NCBI RefSeq assembly: GCF_002941025.1
Contig: NZ_PTJS01000001.1
Coordinates: 3,968,001-4,032,000, forward strand
DNA: 64,000 bases
Direction: 5' to 3'
Origin: Streptomyces sp. QL37
Lineage (GTDB): Bacteria > Actinomycetota > Actinomycetes > Streptomycetales > Streptomycetaceae
Numbering within the stretch: position 1 is the first letter of the stretch; every line of letters starts with the position of its first letter. This document shows, piece after piece, positions 8,850 to 16,561 of the stretch. The translations under genes and the position numbers were made by a program. The notes beneath the pieces were generated by a model. That model ran no database searches, was not told where the DNA came from, and saw only the letters and a list, made by a program, of their open reading frames with translations.

Positions 8850-9553
8850 GCCCCGGCCTCCCTCGCGTGGTCCTCGTACGAGGTGTAGCGCACGCCGAGG
8901 GTCTCGAGCTTCTCGCGCAGTCCGTAGCGGTCCAGCCCGAGCTTGCCCTCCAGGAAGGCCGCGCGCGCCTTGGCCTCCTTGGTCTCTCGCGCCTCGGACG
9001 CCTCGGCGGTCTCGCGGACCCGCTCGCGGGGAACGGCCACCACCCCGTCGTCGTCGGCGACGATGACGTCGCCCGGGCGGATCACCTGGCCTCCGATGAC
9101 GACCGGGACGTTGACGGAACCACCGGTCGCCTTGACGGTCCCCTGGGCGGACACGGCCTTCGCCCACGCGGCGAAACCCATGTCGCGCAGCTCCTGGGTG
9201 TCGCGGATGCCCGCGTTGATCACCAGTCCTCGCACACCGCGCCTTTGGAGCGCGGTGGCGAAGAGCTCTCCGAACATGCCGTCGGTGGACGGGGACGTGG
9301 TGGTGACGACGAGGACGTCGCCCTCGCCGCACTGCTCCACCGCCGCATGGATCATGAGGTTGTCGCCGGGCCAGCTGAGCACGGTGACCGCGCTGCCCAC
9401 GATCCGTACACCCTGTTGTACGGGGCGCAGTTCGGGGCCGAGCAGGCCGGTGCGGCCCATCGCCTCGCTCACGGTGGCGACCCCGTACGGTGCGAGTGCC
9501 TCGATGTCCCGCGCGTCCGCCTTCGGCGGTCCGGTGACGATGACGCCGCTCAT
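8846..9553 (-). CDS. 4-carboxy-4-hydroxy-2-oxoadipate aldolase-like (RraA fold)
   Basis: A 235-residue RraA-fold protein. Members such as LigK and GalC split 4-carboxy-4-hydroxy-2-oxoadipate into pyruvate and oxaloacetate and can decarboxylate oxaloacetate. Visible signs are MGRTGLLG near the N-terminus, GDNLMIHAAVEQCGEGDVLV, and the metal-binding GLVINAGIRDTQEL segment. A C-terminal charged helix (EASEARETKEAKARAAFLEG) is typical of the aldolase branch rather than the RNase E regulator branch. ATG 9553 has a GGAG nine bases upstream and overlaps the stop of a 13-codon leader ORF as ATGA. The last bases overlap the PrpF-like gene. With the downstream dioxygenase and transporter it forms the core of the operon. 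Confidence 0.85.
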   Translation of the reverse strand: MSGVIVTGPPKADARDIEALAPYGVATVSEAMGRTGLLGPELRPVQQGVRIVGSAVTVLSWPGDNLMIHAAVEQCGEGDVLVVTTTSPSTDGMFGELFATALQRRGVRGLVINAGIRDTQELRDMGFAAWAKAVSAQGTVKATGGSVNVPVVIGGQVIRPGDVIVADDDGVVAVPRERVRETAEASEARETKEAKARAAFLEGKLGLDRYGLREKLETLGVRYTSYEDHAREAGA

Positions 9554-9591
9554 GCCGGCAGCTCCGTGATCCGCGCCGTCTCGGTTGTCAT
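9550..9591 (-). CDS. 13-codon leader ORF coupled to the aldolase gene
   Basis: ATG 9591 opens a frame reading MTTETARITELPA and stops at 9550 inside an ATGA overlap with the aldolase start. An AAGGAGAG ribosome site lies eight bases before its ATG, better than that of the aldolase itself. It could be a translational-coupling leader, or the fused ends of a gene deleted from the operon. Whether the peptide is made is unknown. Confidence 0.5.
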   Translation of the reverse strand: MTTETARITELPA

Positions 9592-9674
9592 GGCTGAACT
9601 CTCCTTGCTGGACAGGACGTCGGCCCACCAGCGCGGCGCGGGATGCGCGCAGTGCGTCGATCAGGTTCCGCGCG

Positions 9675-10325
9675 TCACCCGCGCAGTGCCTCGATCACGC
9701 TCGCCAGGTGGGAGCGGACGGCCGCTTCGGCCGCCTGCGGCTCTCTGGCCCTGATCGCGTCGATCATGGCCAGGTGCTCATTCAGGGACTGCTGCGGACG
9801 TCCGGGCCGCAGGGCGAGCTGGAACCTGTGCCGCACCAGCTGGCCGTTCAGCCGCTCCAGGAGCGAGACGGCCGTCCGCTGCCCGGAGAACTCCCTGACC
9901 ATGGCGTGGAGCTCATGGTTCAGGTCGGAATAGAGCATGGGATCACCGTCGGCGACGGCCTGGGTCATGGCCTCGCCGACCGCCGTGAGCCGGTCGAGCT
10001 GCTCGGCGTCGGCCGTGACGGCCGCCTTGGCCGCGCAGAGCCCTTCCAGGGCCATGCGGCACTCGGTGATGGCGACGGCTTCGTCGACGCTCACCACACG
10101 CACCCGCGATCCGCGGTTACGGATCCGCTCGACCAGCCCCTCCGACTCCAGCTCGATCAGCGCCGCTCTGACGCTGGCCCGTGTCACACCGAACTGCTCG
10201 GCGAGTTCGTTCTCCACCAGCCGCTGGGCCGGTGCCATCTCGCCGCGCAGAATCGCCTGCCGCAGTTGGGTCAGGGCCAGCTGCCTGGCCTGCTCCCCAC
10301 TTGTCGGACCGGCTTGATTCGGCAT
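9675..10325 (-). CDS. GntR-family regulator, FCD (FadR) type
   Basis: A 216-residue transcription factor. An N-terminal winged helix (LTQLRQAILRGEM..., ENELAEQFGVTRASVRAAL) is followed by an all-helical FCD ligand domain with the expected acidic and histidine residues (NHELHAMV, HLAMIDAIRAREPQAAEAAV). FCD regulators usually bind small carboxylates and repress catabolic operons. It is first in line of the aromatic operon, 83 bp before the leader ORF. The start ATG 10325 follows a GGGGGG ribosome site. Candidate operators upstream of this gene and of the transporter share TTGTCAAC, so it probably represses itself and the pathway until an aromatic intermediate binds. Confidence 0.9.
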   Translation of the reverse strand: MPNQAGPTSGEQARQLALTQLRQAILRGEMAPAQRLVENELAEQFGVTRASVRAALIELESEGLVERIRNRGSRVRVVSVDEAVAITECRMALEGLCAAKAAVTADAEQLDRLTAVGEAMTQAVADGDPMLYSDLNHELHAMVREFSGQRTAVSLLERLNGQLVRHRFQLALRPGRPQQSLNEHLAMIDAIRAREPQAAEAAVRSHLASVIEALRG

Positions 10326-10375
10326 CGTTGCCCCCCTGAGTGAGTGCCTGTCGAACCTAAATCTAGGACAACAGG

Positions 10376-10387
10376 ATTGTCAACGAT
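10376..10387 (-). promoter_or_regulatory. Putative GntR autoregulatory operator
   Basis: ATTGTCAACGAT, a near-palindrome 51 bases upstream of gntR, resembling the site at 6657-6667. It matches the TTGT-N2-ACAA pattern with one change in the right arm. Confidence 0.45.
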
Positions 10388-10449
10388 TCTGTTTGCCATA
10401 TTGGCGAAGGTGAGGTGAGCCTCCGGGGGGAACACCCCCGCAACGGCAC

Positions 10450-10493
10450 GTGGGCCCGGTCCCCCTCGCACTGGAGAGGGGGACCGGGCCCAC
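10450..10493. terminator. Perfect 18-bp terminator hairpin
   Basis: Arms at 10450-10467 and 10476-10493 (starting GTGGGCCCGG) pair perfectly around an 8-nt loop. It lies 67 bp downstream of the FMN reductase stop, on the minus strand. Confidence 0.85.
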
Positions 10494-10560
10494 GGGAGTC
10501 ATGCCGGGCAGCACGGGGACGGCGGTGCGGCGCGCTCGGCGCCCCGCCGTCGAAGGCGGA

Positions 10561-11121
10561 TCAGGCAGCTGCGGCGGCGGCACCTTCGGCGACCTGGCGG
10601 AGCACCTCGGTCAGCGAGGTGACGACCTCGGCGTCGTCCGCCGGGTGGAGCTCGGCGAAGCGGGTCACGGAGCCGGGGATGGAGAGCTTGGCGTCCGCCA
10701 GGACCGCTCCGCCCGCGAGGCCGGCAGCCTTGCGGGCCTCGTCCTGGGCCCACACGCCGCCGAACTGGCCGAAGGCGGTGCCGACCACGGCGACCGGCTT
10801 GGCGGTCATGGCACCGGCGCCGTACGGACGGGACAGCCAGTCGATGGCGTTCTTGAGGACGGCCGGCATGGTGCCGTTGTACTCGGGCGAGAACAGCAGG
10901 AACGCGTCGGCCCGGCCGGCCGCCTCGCGCAGCCGGGCAGCGGCAGCCGGAACGCTGCCCTCGACGTCGATGTCCTCGTTGTAGAAGGGGACCTCGACGA
11001 GACCCTCGTAGAGCTCGACCTCGACACCCTCGGGCGCGTGCTTGACGGCCGCCTCGGCGAGCTGACGGTTGTGGGAGCCGGCGCGGAGGCTGCCGACGAG
11101 GGCGAGGATGCGTACAGACAT
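10561..11121 (-). CDS. NADPH-dependent FMN reductase / azoreductase-like flavoprotein
   Basis: A 186-residue flavodoxin-like reductase. The FMN phosphate loop GSLRAGSHNR (about residues 10-19) and the FSPEYNGTMPAVLKNAIDW segment (about 78-96) define the NADPH-dependent FMN reductase family. Members reduce FMN, quinones, azo dyes or chromate in the cytoplasm. ATG 11121 has GGGAG eight bases upstream. The frame continues open upstream but only as a shadow of the divergent tetR gene. The shared promoter with tetR holds two long palindromes, so expression is probably repressed by that regulator and induced by an electrophile or quinone (inference). Confidence 0.9.
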   Translation of the reverse strand: MSVRILALVGSLRAGSHNRQLAEAAVKHAPEGVEVELYEGLVEVPFYNEDIDVEGSVPAAAARLREAAGRADAFLLFSPEYNGTMPAVLKNAIDWLSRPYGAGAMTAKPVAVVGTAFGQFGGVWAQDEARKAAGLAGGAVLADAKLSIPGSVTRFAELHPADDAEVVTSLTEVLRQVAEGAAAAAA

Positions 11122-11155
11122 GGGGGAAGCTCCCGGGAGACGGAGACTGCAGAAG

Positions 11156-11212
11156 TAAGCGGACCATAGTCCGTTTAAAGTTGTACCACCTAAACGGACC
11201 GCGGTCCACTTC
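11156..11212. promoter_or_regulatory. Two TetR-type operators between FMN reductase and tetR
   Basis: Site 1 (11156-11177) is a 22-bp near-palindrome with arms TAAGCGGAC and GTCCGTTTA. Site 2 (about 11191-11212) carries TAAACGGAC and the perfect palindrome GGACCGCGGTCC (11196-11207). GTCCGTTTA and TAAACGGAC form a 9-bp inverted pair across the two sites. The placement in a divergent promoter is typical of TetR autoregulation. Confidence 0.7.
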
Positions 11213-11238
11213 CCTCCGTCCGGGGCTACCCTGAAGCC

Positions 11239-11892
11239 ATGACCGCTCCCCTCCCCCCGCCGCCCGGGCCGCGCGACACCGGCGAGGCGCGGACGAATCT
11301 CACGCTCGCCGCCGTCGGCGAACCCGAGATGCTGCGGGCGGACGCGGCGCGCAACCGGGCGCTCCTGCTGGACGCCGCCTCGCGTCTCCTGGCTCGATGC
11401 GGCGCGGCGAACCTCACCATGGAATCGGTCGCGGCGGCCGCCGGAGTCGGCAAGGGCACGGTCTTCCGGCGGTTCAAGGACCGCACGGGCCTGCTCATCG
11501 CGCTCCTGGACCACCGCGAGGCCCTGCTGCAGGCCGCCTTCCTCTCCGGGCCGCCCCCCATGGGCCCGGACGCCCCCGCGGCCGAACGACTGCACGCCTT
11601 CGGCCCCGCCCTGATGCGCCACGAACGCGATCACCACGAACTGATCCTGGCCTCCCGCACCGACCCCCTGCGCACCTACGAGGTCCCCGCGCAGCGGCTG
11701 AGGCTCAGCCATGTCACCCTGCTGCTGCGCCAGGCGCACGCGGCGGGTGAGCCCGAACTGCTCGCGCACACGCTGCTCGGGTCGATCGACACCCCGCTCG
11801 TCCACCATCTGACCTGTGAACGCGGTATCGGCATCGGCCGCTTGGAGCAGGGCTGGCACGACCTTCTCAACCGTTACGGGGTGGCACGCTGA
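11239..11892 (+). CDS. TetR-family regulator
   Basis: A 217-residue repressor. The helix-turn-helix is NLTMESVAAAAGVGKGTVFR (about residues 55-75), preceded by the usual NRALLLDAASRLLARCG helix. The C-terminal ligand and dimer domain carries FGPALMRHERDHHELILASR and resembles regulators with QacR/TetR-like pockets. It is divergent from the FMN reductase gene, 117 bp apart, and the two palindromes there are its likely operators. The 3' end overlaps the convergent DUF89 gene by 26 bp. Confidence 0.9.
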   Translation: MTAPLPPPPGPRDTGEARTNLTLAAVGEPEMLRADAARNRALLLDAASRLLARCGAANLTMESVAAAAGVGKGTVFRRFKDRTGLLIALLDHREALLQAAFLSGPPPMGPDAPAAERLHAFGPALMRHERDHHELILASRTDPLRTYEVPAQRLRLSHVTLLLRQAHAAGEPELLAHTLLGSIDTPLVHHLTCERGIGIGRLEQGWHDLLNRYGVAR

Positions 11893-13111
11893 GGGCGGCC
11901 CCACCGGGCCGCGACCGCACCTGGACCAGGGCGTGCGTGCCGCTGGTACGCCACTTTCGGCCGGACCGGTCCAGGCGCTCCAGGGTCCGCGGATCCAGGC
12001 CCACGACGACGTCGGACTTCAGCGTGCGCAGCGCGGCGACGGCACTCGGGAAGTACGCCGTGAGGTCGGCGAACGGCGTAGTCGCCGGCCACAGACGGTC
12101 GCCCACCAGACGCCGGTAGTTGAGGTCACCCTTCAGGATCGTCAGCGTGGCCGCACCTAGCTCCGCCCGGAGGTCCTCGGGCATCCGCTCGTACGGGAAC
12201 GGGGCACAGAAGAACGGGTGGGTACGCACCTCGAGCCGGCCGGCGCCCATGGCCTCCCAGATCCGGACGCCGGTCGCTCCCGCCTCACCGGGGGCACTGT
12301 TCAGCCTGCGCAGGCAGTCGATGACATCGGCCGTCATGGCGTCGGAGACGTAATACGGGCCGGGCTTCACATGGAGCACCACCCGGTCGGCATGGCCGTG
12401 CTCGAGAAGGTGGTCGATGAGGAGGAGGTCGGGGATCAGCTCGCGCCCGGTGTTGTCCGCGATGACGGCGACCGTCGCCGGGGACCCTGCGGGCAGGAGC
12501 GACCACAGCGCCGCACTGTCGTCGGCGACCAGACCGGGATCGGCCTCGCCGGGGGTGGATTCACCGGCCGGGCCACGGAAGCCGAGATCGGCACGGTTTC
12601 CCCAGAGCGAGGCCTGGAGCAGGGCTGCCGCCCGCTCGGTGGCGGGGGCACCGGCGAGGTCGTCCAGCGAGCGGAGTTCCTCCTCGACCGTGGAGCCGCG
12701 CAGTTCCGCGCGCTTGAAGGAGGCGAAGGGGTCGACGCCCTGCCACGGTCCCTCGTCGACGTATCCGACGGCCCCGAGGAGCCTGCGGTAGAAGTAGCTC
12801 TCGCTCCAGAGGAACGGGGCGTCGAACCACGGACGCCCGAAGTGTTCCCGCCCCCAGCCCAGCCAGAGCTCGCGGTCCGGGCTGCCGGGACCGAGAGGTT
12901 CGACGACCCCGTGGACGATCTCGTGGAGCAGGGCGTCCAGGGCGCGGTGCTGCCCGGGACCGTACGGGAAGGCCTCGCGCACCTGCTCGATCAGGGCCGG
13001 ATGGCGCTCCGCCATGACGCCCCGGGCGAAACTGCCCGGCTCCCGGCACGTGATCACAGGAGGGAGACCGAGGTCCCCCACGGCCCGGGAAGTCGCTCGC
13101 GTATCGCCCAT
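11867..13111 (-). CDS. DUF89 / ARMT1-like damage-control phosphatase
   Basis: A 414-residue protein of the DUF89 fold. The metal site is visible as VIADNTGRELIPDLLLIDHL (Asp-Asn pair) and the family signature LKGDLNYRRLVGDR. Eukaryotic ARMT1 and related proteins are metal-dependent phosphatases that hydrolyse damaged sugar phosphates such as fructose-1-phosphate; methyltransferase activity was also proposed. The N-terminal helical bundle (LWLGWGREHFGRPWFDAPFLWSE region) fits the long eukaryote-like subfamily. ATG 13111 is chosen because conserved sequence begins there; its ribosome site is weak. It is divergent from htpG and convergent with tetR, and no pathway link is evident. Confidence 0.85.
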   Translation of the reverse strand: MGDTRATSRAVGDLGLPPVITCREPGSFARGVMAERHPALIEQVREAFPYGPGQHRALDALLHEIVHGVVEPLGPGSPDRELWLGWGREHFGRPWFDAPFLWSESYFYRRLLGAVGYVDEGPWQGVDPFASFKRAELRGSTVEEELRSLDDLAGAPATERAAALLQASLWGNRADLGFRGPAGESTPGEADPGLVADDSAALWSLLPAGSPATVAVIADNTGRELIPDLLLIDHLLEHGHADRVVLHVKPGPYYVSDAMTADVIDCLRRLNSAPGEAGATGVRIWEAMGAGRLEVRTHPFFCAPFPYERMPEDLRAELGAATLTILKGDLNYRRLVGDRLWPATTPFADLTAYFPSAVAALRTLKSDVVVGLDPRTLERLDRSGRKWRTSGTHALVQVRSRPGGAALSVPPRNG

Positions 13112-13289
13112 GCGCCCAGTCTGCCCGCTGGAGGGAGCCGCTCCTCCCACGACGGATGCGCGTGTCCACCGTCCGACCCGGCCGACGGCGGTCAACGCCC
13201 GTGGCGGAACCGGCACATGACCTGCCCAGGGGCTGGTTACGATATGGAACGGCTCAGATGACTTACCCCAGGAAAGGGAACCCGTACCC

Positions 13290-15203
13290 ATGCCGGCCGA
13301 GACGTTCGAGTTTCAGGTAGAAGCTCGCCAGCTCCTGCAGATGATGATCCATTCGATCTACTCGAACAAGGATGTATTCCTGCGGGAGCTCATTTCCAAT
13401 TGTTCGGACGCGCTGGACAAGCTGCGGCTGGAGACTCTCCGCGACGACACGCTCCAGGCGGACACGTCCGACCTGCATATCGCCATCGAGGCGGACCAGG
13501 AGACGCGCACACTGACCGTGCGCGACAACGGCATCGGAATGTCGCACGACGAGGTCGTGCAGCTGATCGGGACGATCGCGAATTCCGGTACGGCGAAATT
13601 CCTCCGGGAACTCAAGGAAGCCAAGGACGCCACCGCTTCCGAGGAGCTCATCGGGCAGTTCGGTGTCGGTTTCTATTCGAGCTTCATGGTCGCCGACGAG
13701 GTCACCCTGGTGACCCGGCGCGCGGGCGAGGACACGGGCACGCGCTGGCAGTCCAGCGGCGAGGGAACCTACACCGTCGAGTCCGTCGACGACGCGCCCC
13801 AGGGCACCTCGGTCACGCTTCGGCTCAAGCCCGAGGACGCCGAGGACAAGCTCTTCGACTACACATCGCCCTGGAAGCTCAGGGAGATCGTCAAGCGCTA
13901 CTCGGACTTCATCACCTGGCCCATCCGCATGGCAGCGGTGGCGGGCGAGGAGGGAGCGGAGCCCGAGGCCGAGACGGTCAACTCGATGAAGGCCCTGTGG
14001 GCCCGGTCGAAGGATTCCGTGACCGATGAGGAGTACAGCGAGCTGTACAAGCACATCAGTCACGACTGGACCGAACCGCTCGAAACCATCCGCATGCAGG
14101 CGGAGGGAACCTTCGAATACCAGGCTCTTCTCTTCCTGCCGTCCCACGCGCCGCAGGACCTGTTCATGCAGGACCACAAGCGTGGAGTCCAGCTCTACGT
14201 GAAGCGCGTATTCATCATGGACGACTGCGAAGCGCTCATGCCGACGTATCTCCGCTTCGTGAAGGGCGTGGTGGACGCACAGGACCTTTCGCTCAATGTG
14301 TCGCGCGAGATCCTTCAGCAGGACCGCCAGATCGAGATGATGCGGCGCCGCCTGGTCAAGAAGGTGCTCTCGACGGTGAAGGACATGAGGTCCAACACCC
14401 CGGAGAAGTACGAGACATTCTGGAAGGAGTTCGGCCGGGTCCTCAAGGAGGGTCTGTTCCAGGACTTCGAGAACCGGGACGCGATCCTGGAGATCTCCTC
14501 CTTCGCCTCGACCCAGGACGCGGAGGGGCTGACCACCCTTCGCGCGTACGTGGAGCGGATGAAGGAGGGACAGGAGCAGATCTACTACATGACGGGCGAG
14601 TCCCGCGCGGCCATGGAGAGCTCGCCGCACATGGAGGCCTTCCGCGCCAAGGGCTTCGAGGTCCTGCTGCTGACCGAACCTGTCGACGAGGTCTGGGTCC
14701 AGTCCGTCCCCGAGTTCGACGGCAAGCCGCTCCAGTCGATCTCCAAGGGCGAGGTGGACCTCGACACCGACGAGGAGAAGAAGGAGGTCGAGGCCGAGCG
14801 GGAGAAGCAGCAGCAGGACTACGCCGGTCTGCTGACCTGGATGACCGAGCAGCTCGGTGACACCGTGAAGGAGGTACGTCTCTCCTCGCGGCTCACCGTC
14901 TCACCGGCCTGCATCGTCTCGGACACGCACGATGTCACCCCGGCGCTGGAGAACATGTACCGCGCCATGGGCCAGGAGGTGCCGCAGATCAAGCGCATCC
15001 TCGAACTCAACCCCTCACACGCGCTGATCAGCGGGCTGAACAAGGCCTACGCCGAGCAGAGCGGCGAGGAAGGCACCCGTACCGAACTGGCCGAGACGGC
15101 CGAGCTGGTCCACGGGCTCGCGCTCCTCTCGGACGGCGGCGAGCTGAGTGACCCCTCCCGTTTCAGCAGGCTGATGGCGGACCGCCTGGAGCGCACGCTC
15201 TAG
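13290..15203 (+). CDS. htpG: Hsp90-family chaperone HtpG
   Basis: A 637-residue ATP-dependent cytoplasmic chaperone. The GHKL ATPase domain shows ELISNCSDALDKLR, DNGIGM and GQFGVGFYS; the middle domain has the VKRVFIMDD and LNVSREILQ segments with the catalytic Arg region; the C-terminal dimer domain ends with LVHGLALLSDGGELSDPSRF. Length is normal for bacterial HtpG. ATG 13290 has AGGAAAGGGAAC upstream, and a TACGAT -10-like hexamer lies at 13238-13243. No HAIR or CIRCE element is evident in the 178-bp upstream gap, so heat-shock control through HspR or HrcA is not supported. A 13-bp perfect terminator follows. Confidence 0.97.
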   Translation: MPAETFEFQVEARQLLQMMIHSIYSNKDVFLRELISNCSDALDKLRLETLRDDTLQADTSDLHIAIEADQETRTLTVRDNGIGMSHDEVVQLIGTIANSGTAKFLRELKEAKDATASEELIGQFGVGFYSSFMVADEVTLVTRRAGEDTGTRWQSSGEGTYTVESVDDAPQGTSVTLRLKPEDAEDKLFDYTSPWKLREIVKRYSDFITWPIRMAAVAGEEGAEPEAETVNSMKALWARSKDSVTDEEYSELYKHISHDWTEPLETIRMQAEGTFEYQALLFLPSHAPQDLFMQDHKRGVQLYVKRVFIMDDCEALMPTYLRFVKGVVDAQDLSLNVSREILQQDRQIEMMRRRLVKKVLSTVKDMRSNTPEKYETFWKEFGRVLKEGLFQDFENRDAILEISSFASTQDAEGLTTLRAYVERMKEGQEQIYYMTGESRAAMESSPHMEAFRAKGFEVLLLTEPVDEVWVQSVPEFDGKPLQSISKGEVDLDTDEEKKEVEAEREKQQQDYAGLLTWMTEQLGDTVKEVRLSSRLTVSPACIVSDTHDVTPALENMYRAMGQEVPQIKRILELNPSHALISGLNKAYAEQSGEEGTRTELAETAELVHGLALLSDGGELSDPSRFSRLMADRLERTL

Positions 15204-15227
15204 TCCACGGACCGTCCCCCCGCCCCA

Positions 15228-15258
15228 CTGCGGCCGCCAGGGTTCCTGGCGGCCGCAG
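15228..15258 (+). terminator. htpG terminator
   Basis: CTGCGGCCGCCAG (15228-15240) pairs perfectly with its complement at 15246-15258 around loop GGTTC, 24 nt after the htpG stop. Confidence 0.85.
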
Positions 15259-15260
15259 CC

Positions 15261-15338
15261 GTGTGCGGCGCTGGGCGACGTGTGTGGCGCTGCGCTGGGC
15301 GACGTGTGTGGCGCTGCGCGGGGCGACGTGTGTGGCGC
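15261..15338. repeat. 24-bp tandem repeat array downstream of htpG
   Basis: Two full 24-bp units (15280-15303 and 15304-15327, sharing GTGTGTGGCGCTGCGC) are flanked by partial copies at 15261-15279 and 15328-15338. There are no spacers, so it is a minisatellite and not a CRISPR array. It lies in the 431-bp gap before the lipase gene. Confidence 0.85.
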
Positions 15339-15407
15339 GGAGGCGGTCGTGAAGGTGGGGCGACGGCGGGAAGCAGCGGCCGTTCGAACAGATGTCGCCC
15401 CCCTGAA

Positions 15408-15427
15408 GGTGACTCACAGGAGTCACC
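15408..15427. promoter_or_regulatory. Inverted repeat upstream of lipase gene
   Basis: GGTGACTC-ACAG-GAGTCACC, perfect 8-bp arms, 208 bases before the lipase start. It could be an operator or an mRNA hairpin. No regulator gene is adjacent. The rest of 15339-15634 shows no gene. Confidence 0.4.
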
Positions 15428-15634
15428 CTGGGTGCCGGAGAGATCCTGAACTTCACCCTTTCGGGGGCCCGTTGAAGGTTTATCTACGCGCGGAGCATCG
15501 ACGACCGAACGATCCTTCGGGCATATCAGACGACTTTCCCCAAGGCCATTACCGCCGAGTACCGGGAGCTGCTACAAACGTGCACGCCCCACGAACTCCC
15601 CACTCATCCCCCACATTTCGAAGGGCTGGCAGCC

Positions 15635-16429
15635 ATGTCAGTACGAACCTTCCGGGCGTCCCTCACCACCCTCGCGATCGCGGCCCTGGCCGCACTCGGC
15701 CTCGCGCAACCGGCATCCGCCGCAGGCGACAACTACGTCGCCCTCGGAGACTCCTACTCCTCCGGCGTCGGCGCCGGGAGTTACACCTCCGAGAGCGGTG
15801 ACTGCAAACGCAGCACCAACGCGTACCCCTACCTCTGGAAGAACGCGAACGCCCCGTCGTCGTTCACGTTCGTCGCCTGCTCGGGTGCGACGACCGCCTC
15901 CGTGTCCAGTGGCCAACTGGGCGCGCTGAGCTCGTCGACCACGCTCGTCAGCCTCACCGCCGGCGGCAACGACGTCGGGTTCGCGGACGTCATGCAGACC
16001 TGCGTCCTGCAGAGCGAGGCCACCTGCGTGGCCCGGGTGAACACCGCGGTCTCCGAGACGGAGAACGCGCTGCCCGGCAGGCTCGACTCCCTCTACGCGG
16101 GCATCCGTTCGCGGGCGCCGCAGGCCCATGTGGTGGTCCTGGGCTACCCGCGCTTCTACAAGCTGTCGGGCACCTGCATCGCCGGCCTCACGGAGACGGA
16201 GCGCGGGGCCATCAACAACGCGTCGGACGTACTGAACGGGGTGCTCGCCAAGCGGGCGGCCGACGCGGGGTTCACGTATTCGAGCGTGGTGGACGAATTC
16301 ACCGGGCACGAACTCTGCTCGGGTGACGCGTGGATCCACAGCGTGTCCATCCCGGTCACCAACTCGTACCACCCCAAGGCCATCGGGCAGTCGAACGGCT
16401 ACCTTCCGGCCTTCGACTCGGTGGCTTAG
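15635..16429 (+). CDS. Secreted SGNH/GDSL-family lipase or esterase
   Basis: A 264-residue exported hydrolase. A Sec signal peptide (about residues 1-30) ends in QPASAAG. Block I is ALGDSYSSG with the nucleophile Ser40, the Gly block is AGGNDVGF, and the catalytic Asp/His region is GDAWIH...SYHPKAIGQ near the C-terminus. Six cysteines could form three disulfides, as in the Streptomyces secreted lipase/phospholipase group. It would hydrolyse acyl esters outside the cell. ATG 15635 follows AAGGGCTGGCAGCC. It stands alone, with repeats upstream and a hairpin downstream. Confidence 0.93.
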   Translation: MSVRTFRASLTTLAIAALAALGLAQPASAAGDNYVALGDSYSSGVGAGSYTSESGDCKRSTNAYPYLWKNANAPSSFTFVACSGATTASVSSGQLGALSSSTTLVSLTAGGNDVGFADVMQTCVLQSEATCVARVNTAVSETENALPGRLDSLYAGIRSRAPQAHVVVLGYPRFYKLSGTCIAGLTETERGAINNASDVLNGVLAKRAADAGFTYSSVVDEFTGHELCSGDAWIHSVSIPVTNSYHPKAIGQSNGYLPAFDSVA

Positions 16430-16441
16430 CGCGTGAGGGGA

Positions 16442-16473
16442 GGGCCTGCCCCGGCCACACGCGGGGCGGGCCC
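16442..16473 (+). terminator. Terminator after lipase gene
   Basis: GGGCCTGCCCCG pairs with CGGGGCGGGCCC (one mismatch) around an 8-nt loop, 12 nt after the stop. Confidence 0.65.
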
Positions 16474-16479
16474 GCCACC

Positions 16480-16543
16480 GGAGGTCGCGCCGCCCGGCGG
16501 GCGGGGCGCCCTCGGAGGTTGCGCCGCCGGCGGTCGGGGCGCC
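16480..16543. repeat. Imperfect tandem duplication
   Basis: GGAGGTCGCGCCGCC (16480) and GGAGGTTGCGCCGCC (16514) begin two adjacent copies of about 30-34 bp, each ending in CGGGGCGCC. The region lies between the convergent lipase and NTF2-like genes. Confidence 0.6.
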
Positions 16544-16561
16544 GCTCGGTGCACTTTGGGT

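Noticed and set aside
13112..13289. Heat-shock operator (HAIR or CIRCE) before htpG
   Set aside because: No matching inverted repeat is visible in the gap.
15261..15338. CRISPR-like array
   Set aside because: Units are contiguous with no unique spacers and there are no cas genes in the window.
15163..15456. Small minus-strand ORF containing the 24-bp repeats
   Set aside because: It spans the htpG 3' end and terminator, is repeat-driven, and has no recognisable protein features.
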